Program-made: the position numbers and the translations under genes
Shown here: piece by piece, positions 38,231-48,329 of the stretch
How positions within the stretch are numbered: the stretch's first letter is position 1
How the letters are laid out: the number at the start of each line of letters is the position of its first letter
NCBI RefSeq assembly: GCF_947623445.1
Contig: NC_135243.1
Location: 4,404,501 to 4,468,500 of the forward strand
Length of the DNA: 64,000 nt
Reading direction: 5' to 3'
From: Clavelina lepadiformis
Taxonomy: Eukaryota; Chordata; Ascidiacea; Aplousobranchia; Clavelinidae
Notes under the pieces: model-generated
Database searches by the model: none
The model's input: the letters and a program-made list of their open reading frames with translations, nothing else
Told to the model about the DNA's origin: nothing

Positions 38231-38929
38231 ATAGTCAGTTCAAGTTTAACGCTATCCGGCTGAAGGAAATTATACAAAACCCCAGTCCTACTTCGAACTC
38301 CTCCTTCATGCCTGTTTCAGTTTTTGTGAAGTTGCTGCTTATCTAATCTTTACATATATAAGATATCTCTGCTCTGTTCTTGATGTTGTGAAATGTGTTG
38401 TTGAAATTAGCGCAGTTGTCACGTTTGGCATTTTTGTGTTAGCCTAGCCTAAAATATACGAGTCAAAAGTGTTCGACATCAGCAGTTTACTTCTTACAAG
38501 CAATGTCTGCCATTTTACTAAGTCATATGTTGCTGAACATTTACTTTATAGCCTGTACACCCTAAAAGTTATGGCAAATTCACTTGGAGGTAGGGTTACT
38601 GGAATTCGATTTCTCTGCTCAGCATGTCACAGGCTCTGATAACACTAGACGACATTTTTCAACTTTTTTATTATTTTTTTCAAACAATTAATTGAATTTA
38701 CCTAATTTGACTATGCTGATTCCGAATTTGCAGTCAGAATTCACCCATCACGTCACACTTTTTCGCAAAAATTGAATGAAAATTTTACTGAAAAACGGTT
38801 GTATTAAGGGCGCTTGTGCCCTATTACAGGTCAAGAGCTCCGTACGTGAAACGAAACACAGCCTACAAGGCGCTTAACTTACTCAATTGGATTTGAGGTT
38901 TTGTTAGCTTAAACCTTAACCCTCTAAAC

Positions 38930-39032
38930 CAGGGGTTCCCAACCTTTTTTGCTGCTCGTACCCCTTTGTCAGGCCAGAGCATTCTTCGTACCCCTTGATG
39001 TTCAATCTCGTACCCCCAGTTGGGAACCCCTG
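38930..39032. mobile_element. 103-bp hAT MITE
   Basis: Starts 'caggggttcccaacc' and ends 'gttgggaacccctg', giving perfect 14-15-bp terminal inverted repeats. It is flanked by the exact 8-bp duplication CTCTAAAC at 38922-38929 and 39033-39040. No coding capacity. An 8-bp duplication with CAGGGGTTCC ends fits the hAT superfamily. Confidence 0.93.
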
Positions 39033-39116
39033 CTCTAAACCTAAACCCTTGACCCCAATAGCACATAATTATGTTCATTTCCTCAATAAACTTTTGATTC
39101 AAACAACTTTTCTTTC

Positions 39117-40751
39117 TTATTTCTTATTGGTGTTTGGCATGAATTTTCTTCTTTTAGCTTTTCTTGCAGCCTCACTATTCTCGCAGTCGCGTTTCAGGCA
39201 CCAACAGTAGTCCGCCATCATCGGTACATCCAATCGCCCTTGATACCGAGTTTCCAGGGTTTTGATGTCCTGGTGAAAACGTTCACCATGCTCCTCACTC
39301 ATGTCACCCAAGTGTTTAGGAAAATTGTCCAAATGTGCGTATTGAAAATAAACCTTTAAACTCATTAGACATCCAAGTGCTTGATAAGAAACCAACATAT
39401 TTTCTACAATATTTTGGTAATTCGGATCTTTAGTATTTCCAAGAAATTTAGATACAACTTCGGTGAAAGAGAATTTTTTTCCAAATCCGTCAGCATGGTA
39501 ATAAGAAATTGGGGGTCTTTGGTGAGTGTTCTGATTTGAGGTCCAACAAATACACCCTCTTTAACTTTCTCGGCACTCAAGTGAGGAAACTTTTCCAGAA
39601 TGTATTTAAAACATGCACCTTCTTTGTTGAGAGTTTTTACAAACTGTTTCATGAGACCCAGTTTAATATGTAATGGCGGAAGTATAACATTAGATCTGTC
39701 GATAAGAACAGGCTGTAAAACATTTTTATAGCCTGGTGTAAAATGATCCTCAACGCCCACTCACGTTTAATCCAATGATTTCTCCTGTCTCGGCTGTCCC
39801 ATTCACACATAAAACAAGAGTACTTTGTAAATCCAGATTGTTTACCCAGTAGCATATTTAGGACTTTAAAATCAACGCAAACTTTTCATGTATGAGTGCT
39901 ATATTGCAACTTCGAAAGCAAAAGTTTCATATTTTCGTAAGATTCCTTCATGCTAGTTGAATGAGCTACAGCAGGGGTGGGCAAACTACGGCCCGCGGGC
40001 CGCATGCGGCCTGCGTCCCATTTTATGCGGCCCGCCGGCACTTGCAGAAACTCCTACTCATCACTTACTGTTTTAATTAAACAGGTTACATGACAAAATA
40101 TTATTCCCTTTACGAGTGTGTTTTTCTCTTCACTTTCAGTGCGTAAACACACACACGTCAGTCGCGCATGTATTGCAACATGCTTTCAGCAACTAGCCGT
40201 ACACTTCTCACGCATTGTTTGATTCAATTGTTTGATCATAAAATACAAATACGGTAGCGGCTACCGTAGGCCTTTGTGATGAAGATTGCGTAGCTTTAAA
40301 CGTAACTGAGTGTGAAATGCAAAAATTGTGTTTAATATGAATATGCGTTTATTTACACACCGGGTAAACTTTCCTACTTTGTAATGAGAGTGTGCGGCCC
40401 GCCGGTTGCAACATTTTTTCCAATGCGGCCCGCCGGCTGCAACATTTTTTCTAATGCGGCTCTCAGTACAAAACGTTTGCCCACCCCTGAGCTACAGGGA
40501 TAGAATTGATTTGTATTGTGCGACAATACAGCTTTTAGGCTTGACTTTGATGCATCAATGAAGAGGCGCCAGTCACTGGGAATATACACGGTTCCCAATT
40601 TCTTTACAAGACCTTGAACATCCACACAATAGACTAAAGAGGGTTTGGAGGCAAAGATTCGTGTGTATTCACTCTCACGATGCTTATACCAAGCAAAAGT
40701 TTTATCAGTGCTAAGCATACGTTGTGCTTGTATGTAGCCTGGTTTACTCAC
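39117..40751 (-). pseudogene. Decayed copy of a multi-copy uncharacterised invertebrate gene
   Basis: Minus-strand pieces run in order: RMLSTDKTFAWYKHRESEY, DWRLFIDASKSSLKAVLSHN, SMKESYENMKLLLSKLQYST, VDFKVLNMLLGKQSGFTKYS, CMCEWDSRDRRNHWIK-like sequence, PPLHIKLGLMKQFVKTLNKE, EGVFVGPQIRTLTKD, GCLMSLKVYF and GDMSEEHGERFHQDIKTLE. I recognise this as a protein family that recurs in many invertebrate genomes without a known function and is probably transposon-linked. Here it is dead: a TGA replaces a usual Trp near 39892, there are frameshifts near 39740 and 39400, and a 518-bp hAT element sits inside at 39972-40489. Confidence 0.7.
39972..40489. mobile_element. 518-bp non-autonomous hAT element
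   Basis: Starts 'caggggtgggcaaactacgg' and ends 'gtttgcccacccctg'. Subterminal 'gcggcccgccgg' blocks repeat inside. It is flanked by the exact 8-bp duplication AGCTACAG at 39964-39971 and 40490-40497. It splits the older pseudogene on the minus strand, so it inserted after, or helped cause, that gene's loss. Confidence 0.93.
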
Positions 40752-41049
40752 AATAAAGTTATTATGACGTCACAATGATGTATAATGGCTATGACAATAA
40801 TAACTATGACCCAACAGCAAGGAATACTTCATAGAACAGGCTGTTATTAGTAGTGAAATGCAAAATTTTAAATCACAAATTATAAAAAATCTTGACGTGA
40901 TAGAAAAAAAGCCACTTCTTATTCGTAATCAGCGTAACCAAATTATCTTAGAAGTCACCATTTTCGCCAGAAAATAAAAATCATGTTGACCAGTGTATAA
41001 TAAATAAAAATGGGAACTTTATTATTTAGTTAGTAATTTGTACAGACAG

Positions 41050-44000
41050 AATTTAAGCAACTATCAGCATAATCACGCCGTTTGAGGAATGAGAACTCAT
41101 ATCATCGAAGCAGAAGTAGGCCGAAAACAAGTTATCAACCATCAATAGTCCTCGCTCATATTCCAACAATGGCCGCCAGTGTACGCGGTCTTTATGACAG
41201 ATGTGTATGTTGTGTAATACTTCACCTAAGTAATACACAAACGAACAAAATTTGGTGCCTTGATAAGTTCGAAATTGCTGAGTTAGTTGCACATTGAGCG
41301 AGAAAGAATGTTACCAGCTATTTATGAAGTTTTGATGACCAAATTTTAACAGCAAGATCAGCCAACTACAAACGCTATTCAACGAGGAAGCTTTCAGGAA
41401 ATTCTATCTCCAATATTAGCAACAAGACTAATTCGAAAACAACAGCACTAATGGCATTGATACCTGGTTGATATGATGAAGTTTTGATTGCCTAACCAAC
41501 GTGTTATACATGTCCAAGAGCATGAGCAAACTATTGTATATATTTTACGCATCAAGAAACAAAGTCCACTGGAGATCGCAACCAACTACATTTTACTACT
41601 GTGAACAAAGTTTGCTACAGCCGCGGAACGACAGATGCAGACGTGATCACTCATTTTTTTAACCTTCGACACGCAAGGCGAATGCGATACTTCTGTAAGC
41701 TTGTATGTCTTATGTTTTGTTTTCAAGTGAAATGGTATATTTATATTTGTTATATTTACCGAGCTCTGTCATTGTACTGTACTAAATTGTTGTTTTAATA
41801 ACTGTGATAAATATTATAACCACAGAAATAATTTTGTTGAGTTAAGCTTTCAATTTCATTTCACGCAAGCTTTACTCTGAAATAGGTGGCTATGTGACGG
41901 TTACGTCACGAGTCATGAGTTGTTTTTCGAAATGCTTGAATTTTATTTTGAGATCTTGCAATTCAGTTGTTGACCGGACTTGAATTCCCCTTAATGATGT
42001 TCAGATAAATTAGCCTACCTCGATTGAACTGGTGTGTCACATATATATACCGATGTAATGTTTACAATTTTTCCTTTTACCGTTCTCACATGTTACTAAG
42101 CGCAATGTAACATTCAGTAAGCTTTGCCCGAAGGTGAAAACCTTTGTGTCTTATAATAAATAAAATGGAAAATTATAATTTAGTAATGTATATAGACAGA
42201 AATTAAACAAACAGCATTATCAAACTGTTCAAGAAATGACAACAATACCATCGAGTCAGAAGAACATCAATATATCGATTTTCAACCGTTCTCATTCTCG
42301 CTTTAATTTGTAATATTATAAGCATCGGGTTGGTGTTTGTTGTTGAGTTTGAAATGCCTTTAGAAGTTTAGTTTAGATGTATGTGCAGTTTGAACGATGT
42401 TTCATGGTAGCGAGCTGAAAGCACCCGCAAGTACCAGGGTTATCCTTTGCATGAACTGAAGCACCGGCAAGCAAAGGGCACTGCATGCTTTTTATATGCT
42501 TTTGCATTTTTGACGATCCTAATATAAAGTAAAGGTTGTTTTTTAGTTACGTAAGTTGTTATATTGCGCACTAGGCTTACAATTGCTAGCAGACTGAGGT
42601 ATTTTTCAACGCACTTCACTACAAACAAGAAACAGAGAGACTTGCGTCAAATAATATTTTTCAGCGAACGAAATGTGTCAGCACACAATTCAAACTAAGG
42701 ATAGATTCAAAGAGCTCCTACATAATTGTGCAGTGATCAACACTTTAGCAATTCTCAACGGTTATTTGTCATGTTTAAGTCACAAATGTTTCTAAGTGTT
42801 GTCAATTCTTTCATAATTGTAAATTGATTAAAACTCGTCGCGGCCATGAATGTACTCAAAATGCGATTATTCGATGCAGCTATATTACTAGAAGCTAATT
42901 ATTCTAATAGCTTCTAGTAATATAGCTGCATCGATTGTTTGACGTCAGCTACAAAACCGGTGTCGTTCCGCATTTGTTCAGGACATGGTGAGATAGATAT
43001 ATCGCATGTCTCTGTGTTTTCCGATAAAAAACCTTGCAGATTACCGTCGGTTTGAGAGAAAACTTGCAAGGTGAAAAACTTAACTTGCAAACAAGAAAAC
43101 AAAACATGCAGGGAAGGTAAATCTTAAATCAGAAAATTTACACTTAATTAATATACTTGCGTATATAGTTTCCTTGTCCTTATATCCGTATATACTTTCC
43201 TTGTCCGCCATTACTTTTACCATTTCGCTAAGCGAAGTAATGCATAGATTTTGTACAAAACTTACTGTAACGAATATTTCAAATTGCGATTACAGTAATA
43301 CAAAATATATATCATAAAACTTGGACAGATATGAAAGCAGCTCTTGGACTAAAGCAACACTACGCAGACAATCTCTCTGCTATTTCGCCAACATTGTGAC
43401 GGTGGCGGTGATGAAAACATTCAATGCCTTAAACAAGGAACAAATATCTTGGGCGAATCGCTGGTTAGGGTTGTTCTAAAATACTTTAACATGGTTTTCG
43501 AAGAGAGTCTTACAATGAGTTTCAGAGGTGCTATTTAATTCTGCGTGACAAGTCCTTCGTATCTTTAAGTCTATTACATACGAAGCTATATCTGATGCGG
43601 CGTCCCGTCAAACAGGGTAAAATTAAGATTTCTATGATTCTGTTGACGAAAACATTTAAATACCAGGCTAGACCAATCAGAGAGTTGTATGGTTGTTCTT
43701 GTTTTCAATTCTGGGAATTACCCTACCAGTTGGAGTGCATGAATGTCCAAACGTCCTAGGTCGCGTGCAAACTTAGGCTAAAAATTGCCGTGAAAGTAGC
43801 TAAAATTGGGTTTTTGGGTCAAAAAATCTGGTGTAGATTTTGCGCCACTATTACAATCTATCACTATTAGTCAATCATCTTTTACTACAGAAATATTGAG
43901 AAAGTCTGACCAACGCGCTCACTGCATCCGTCGAAATGAGTTTTCCAACAGCAAGTTTTCATTGATGCGATATGTGCTTGAACCATGTTTGAAAAAAAAT

Positions 44001-45470
44001 CCAGCTATGTGACGTCACATTATCAGCTCCCAGTGTAGCTTTTTGAAAATGGTTTTGCCAATAAATTGTTAACGAAAAAATATTAAGAAATTTGGCTTAT
44101 ATTTTATAAGTAAGAAATTATCAGTGTTGTAGTTCGAAAATAAATTTCATTAGCATTCACATATCTATGAAGTGTCTGCAACTTGATTTTCATGAAAATA
44201 CTCTGACAAAGGACAAAGTTTTATCTGCAAATAATTAGCTTTATACATTAATGTATTTCTCTGCAGCTGTATTGGTTTGAACAAGTTCTTGGTAATTTGT
44301 ACTTTCATAACCTCATTTCATATCAATAATTACTTCTTCAAAACACTTGCTATTTCAGTAGTTCAAAACTTTTTTCAGGGATAACAGAACTTCTACTTAA
44401 GTAACTTATGTGATTACTTTGACCACCACTGGTCATTGTTTTAAAAACAATCTCAACATACTGTAGTGTTGGACTAATACCACATGAATGACATTCCACA
44501 ATTATATATGACATTGTTTATATTTGTAACCTATTTGCTGGGGAAAGAAAATGATCGCGCAAAACGGTAAAATGAAGGGGATACAAATAAATTGCAAAAC
44601 TATTACAAGTATTTAGAAAAGACGCATTCAACAACATGTGATGGAATTGCTATGTGCAGCAAAGCAGCAGTGCTGATGCGAAAGCATTTTCAATACTAAC
44701 ATTACAATAACTCTGTATGTAAACAAACACCAAAAATAAAAAGGTTCACTAAACAAAGTTTTTATGATCGTATCATCTACATTTAAAACAGAATTAAGGC
44801 GTAAACTGAAAACATCAAACAAATTCCAAGGTAAAGTTTGACGGTCAATCAGCTTTAGAAGTAGTTGTAAGAGCTTTGGGATGGGTGCAAATTATTTTTG
44901 GGTCTATTTCAATTGACTGCAGTAATACACCGACAACTTTGCTCTCTTTGGAGAATAATTTATCTAATTCATAAAATAGTGTGGTCACTTTTATTCTTAT
45001 TTTTCTTTGGGGCAAAGCAAAGTCCTTGTGATATCAGATCACTCATTGCTCGGGTTGACACTCCACAGTTGAATGTGGTGCGATTTATACTTATGACCTA
45101 ATTGCTAAGAAAATGAATGTGAATAGCAGGAAAATGCATATGATGTGAATACAGAAACATAAAGAAACTGGAAAAATTAATACATCAATTCAAAGACATT
45201 GAAATATGCAAAAATCAAACCAAAACGAGAAAAACATATTAAATTGGTTCATAGTTTGTAATGTGAATTTTGCAAATGTTTAAAAATGAAACAAGATCTT
45301 TATGGCGCAAAACATAACAATCATTGGCATAAATGGCAAATCAACAAACTAGCTTTATGTGGTGTAAGTATTAATCTTAATGTTACTGTAACTTTAAATG
45401 TTAATAAATACCAAAACATTACCACATCTACACTTATAGTAGATCTGATTAACAACAAAACTAAAAACTT
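41050..45470. other. Gene-poor region
   Basis: No protein family is recognised. Open frames are short. It contains one striking hairpin (42872-42933, listed separately) and a short duplicated 'ttccttgtcc' motif near 43168-43210. Confidence 0.4.
42872..42933. repeat. Perfect 25-bp inverted repeat with 12-nt loop
   Basis: The left arm begins 'cgatgcagctatattactag' (42872-42896) and the right arm is its exact complement (42909-42933). Perfect arms suggest either a recent origin or a functional hairpin. No surrounding transposon features were seen. Confidence 0.9.
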
Positions 45471-45479
45471 GATTAATTA

Positions 45480-45721
45480 CGCTCTCCATCAGTGTGTACT
45501 TTCATATAACGCTGCAAGTGGCTGTTTCGTGAAAATGAGTTCAAACGAACATCGCATTGATAGCGAAATTTTGCGTTGATAAGAACGCCGTCCAGTGTGG
45601 ATTTTCATTAGATGCTGCAAATTGTTGTTTTGCAAAATCATTTGCAGCAAACATCACATTGATAAAAGCGCTGTCCAATTTGCACTTTCATATGACTTTG
45701 CAAACTGCAGTTTTCTGAAAA
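45480..45721 (-). pseudogene. Decayed zinc fingers downstream of the array
   Basis: Reading on past the stop of the finger gene in the same frame gives FSENCSLQSHMKVQ, then FYQCDVCCK(stop)FCK, then more degraded finger sequence. These are remains of two to three further 84-bp finger units that used to belong to the array. Confidence 0.75.
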
Positions 45722-47002
45722 TTATTTGGAAGAAACTTTGCATTGATAAGATCGCTCTCCAATGTGGACTTTCATGTGACGATGCAAACTACTGTTTTTG
45801 GAAAATGTTTTGAAACAAACATCACATCGATAATTGCGCTCTCTAGTGTGGACTTTCATATGACTTTTCAAATTGCTGCTTTGCGAAAATGATTTACAGC
45901 AAACATCGCATTGATAAGGGCGCTCTCCAGTGTGGACTTTCATATGACGATGCAAATTGCCATTTCCAGAAAATGATTTACAGCAAACATCGCATTGATA
46001 AGAGCGCTCTCCAATATGGACTTTCATATGATGGTGCAAAGTGCCATGTTGCGAAAATGATTTCAAACAAACATCGCATTGATAAGGGCGCTCTCCAGTG
46101 TGGACTTTCATATGAGACTGCAAATTGCCATGCTGCGAAAATGATTTACAGCAAACATCGCATTGATAATTGCGCTCTCCAGTGTGGACTTTCATATGAG
46201 ACTGCAAAGTGCTGGTTCGTGAAAATGATTTCAAACAAACATCGCATTGATAAGGGCGCTCTCCAGTGTGGACTTTCATATGACGCTGCAAAGTGCCACG
46301 CCGCGAAAATGATTTACAGCAAACATCGCATTGATAATTGCGCTCTCCAGTGTGGACTTTCATATGAGACTGCAAAGTGCTGGTTCGTGAATATGATTTC
46401 AAACAAACATCGCATTGATAAGGGCGTTCTCCAGTATGTACTTTCATATGAGACTGCAAAGTGCCATTATGCGAAAATGATTTACAGCAAACATCGCATT
46501 GATAAGGGCGCTCTCCAGTATGGACTTTCATATGAGACTGTAAATTACCATGCTGTGAAAATGATTTACAGCAAACATCGCATTGATAATTGCGCTCTCC
46601 AGTGTGGACTTTCATATGTTTCTGCAAATTGTCCTTTCCAGAAAATGATTTACAGCAAACATCGCATTGATAAGGGCGCTCTCCAGTATGGACTTTCATA
46701 TGATGCTGCAAAGTGTAGTTTCGTGAAAATGATTTGCAACAAATCCGACATTGATATAGCTGCTCTCCAGTGTGATTCCTTAAATGAACATTCAAGTTTG
46801 ATTTTGTTTTATAAGATTTATCGCTAACTGTGCAGCAAAAATGCTTTTCTTTGTCTTTTTCCTTAGTTGCCATCAAATATCCAATATTGGTTTTAATGGT
46901 TTTGCAATTTGTCTTTTCTTTACCAGAAAATTTCAAAACTGACAAAACTTGCTGGGGAAGTAAATGAATATGCAAAACTGTAAAAATTGTAGGTAATATC
47001 AA
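45722..47002 (-). CDS. C2H2 zinc-finger array protein, about 13 fingers
   Basis: Minus-strand frame of up to 426 residues. A likely start is the Met at 46873 (MATKEKDKEKHF), or the region is the last exon of a spliced gene with acceptor-like 'tttttacag' near 46981. After one degenerate finger come twelve 28-residue C2H2 units of the form YQCDVCCKSF-x7-H-MKVH joined by TGERP/TGERN linkers. Variation is concentrated at the base-contacting helix positions (SRNYTLQHH, SGKDNLQKH, SQHGNLQSH, SRTSTLQSH, SRRGTLQRH and others), so it is a sequence-specific DNA-binding protein by family knowledge. Two finger types recur, implying internal duplication. The array ends at a TAA in place of the Ser codon of KSF (K-stop-F). 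No SET, KRAB or other partner domain is visible here. Confidence 0.85.
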   Translation of the reverse strand: MILPTIFTVLHIHLLPQQVLSVLKFSGKEKTNCKTIKTNIGYLMATKEKDKEKHFCCTVSDKSYKTKSNLNVHLRNHTGEQLYQCRICCKSFSRNYTLQHHMKVHTGERPYQCDVCCKSFSGKDNLQKHMKVHTGERNYQCDVCCKSFSQHGNLQSHMKVHTGERPYQCDVCCKSFSHNGTLQSHMKVHTGERPYQCDVCLKSYSRTSTLQSHMKVHTGERNYQCDVCCKSFSRRGTLQRHMKVHTGERPYQCDVCLKSFSRTSTLQSHMKVHTGERNYQCDVCCKSFSQHGNLQSHMKVHTGERPYQCDVCLKSFSQHGTLHHHMKVHIGERSYQCDVCCKSFSGNGNLHRHMKVHTGERPYQCDVCCKSFSQSSNLKSHMKVHTRERNYRCDVCFKTFSKNSSLHRHMKVHIGERSYQCKVSSK

Positions 47003-47439
47003 GTACCTGTTAAGATAAAGATAAAATTTAAGTTAAAGATTAATTTTATGATTATAACATCTCCATTCATAACAGATCAAATTAACATGTTAACTGAAAA
47101 CTTTACTATAACTCAAAAGCAAAGTTTGAAAGTCGGTCAATAGTAGAAGTAGTTGTGAGTTTGGGGTTGGGTTGGGTACAAATATTTTCTTAACGTTATT
47201 CAAATTACGGCATTAATGCACCAAAATTTGAAAACAATCTTGAAATGTTGCAGCAAAAATGGTGAAAACCCACGATTCGCTGAAGAACAGATTCTGTTAA
47301 AATAACATGGAAATGATTTTTTAAAAGTAGATTTATGTCCAAACAGCTTGTCAAAGTGTCATTATTTCTGAGGTCATGCTTTGTTGCGAACTTTCAAAAA
47401 AAATACAAATATAATGAGAAAAAAAAATTTGAAACAATT

Positions 47440-48010
47440 GTGCCTTCAACTTAAACGACTTCTCACAATTAGGACACTGATGTGGTAGCTTTATGCTGTG
47501 AATTGTCATGACACTGCAACCGTGCGCAACTGTGACACTGCAAATAACCGCTTTGTGTAAATGAATTGCAGCAAACGTCGCAAGTACTCTAAACAGTGTG
47601 AAATTTCATATGACACAGTCAATTGCTATTTTCTGAAAATGTTGTGTGAATATGATTAGCAACAAATCTGACATTGATAAAAGCGCTCTCCAGTGTTGAC
47701 TTTCATATGACGCTGCAAACCGCTGTGTCATGACAATGATCTGTAGCTAACATCGCATTGAAAAGGGCGTTCTCCAGTGTGGATTGCACATGATGCTGCA
47801 AACTGCTGTTTTGTTAGAATAATTTGCAACAAATCCGGCATTGATATGGCTGCTTAACAGTGTGAGTCCTTGAATGGGGAATTCAAGTTTGATTTTTTTA
47901 GGAGACTTATCACAAACTGTGCTGCAAAAATGTTTTCCTTTGTCTTTTCATATCCAATATTACTTTTAATTATTTTACAATTTTTGTTTTCTTTATCAGA
48001 AAGCTTTAAA
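47440..48010 (-). pseudogene. Decayed sister zinc-finger gene
   Basis: The minus strand shows the same finger framework ('ctccagtgt...ctttcatatga' linkers, 'gcaacaaatc' Cys motifs) with many frameshifts. Its 5' part (about 47925-48000) matches the 5' part of the intact array gene (about 46825-46935: 'gcaaaaatg', 'tatccaatatt', 'ttttctttatcaga'). It is a tandem duplicate lost to mutation, with perhaps five recognisable finger relics. Confidence 0.7.
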
Positions 48011-48329
48011 TCTTATATGTTGAAATAGTTGTATTTTTGTACAATCTTTTCCAAAACTTTGATACAAAACTTTTACAAAACTGTGATAAAACAACACGAA
48101 ATTGGTTACCGGCAGCAAACAAACAATTTTGTTTATTTAGCAATATGTAAGTCATTACTCATAATGATTACTTTCGTAGAACATCCGAATAAGTTGGAAA
48201 GGTATGGTAGATATTAGATATGGTTTATATTAGGTTTCATAACATTTTTTTTGGTGTCTTTCACATTAACACCTGCTTTTGTAAAAAATATGTATCAATC
48301 ACTTTCATTGAATCATGCAACTCTTACAC

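Noticed and set aside
45760..46760. Regularly spaced near-identical repeats resembling a CRISPR or satellite array
   Set aside because: The 84-bp period and preserved frame correspond to C2H2 zinc fingers. The genome is eukaryotic.
45889..46827. 312-residue plus-strand open frame with repeating KMIYSKHRIDKGALQCGLSY units
   Set aside because: It is the antisense shadow of the zinc-finger array. Its periodicity is exactly the 84-bp finger unit, and the minus strand encodes a recognisable C2H2 protein.
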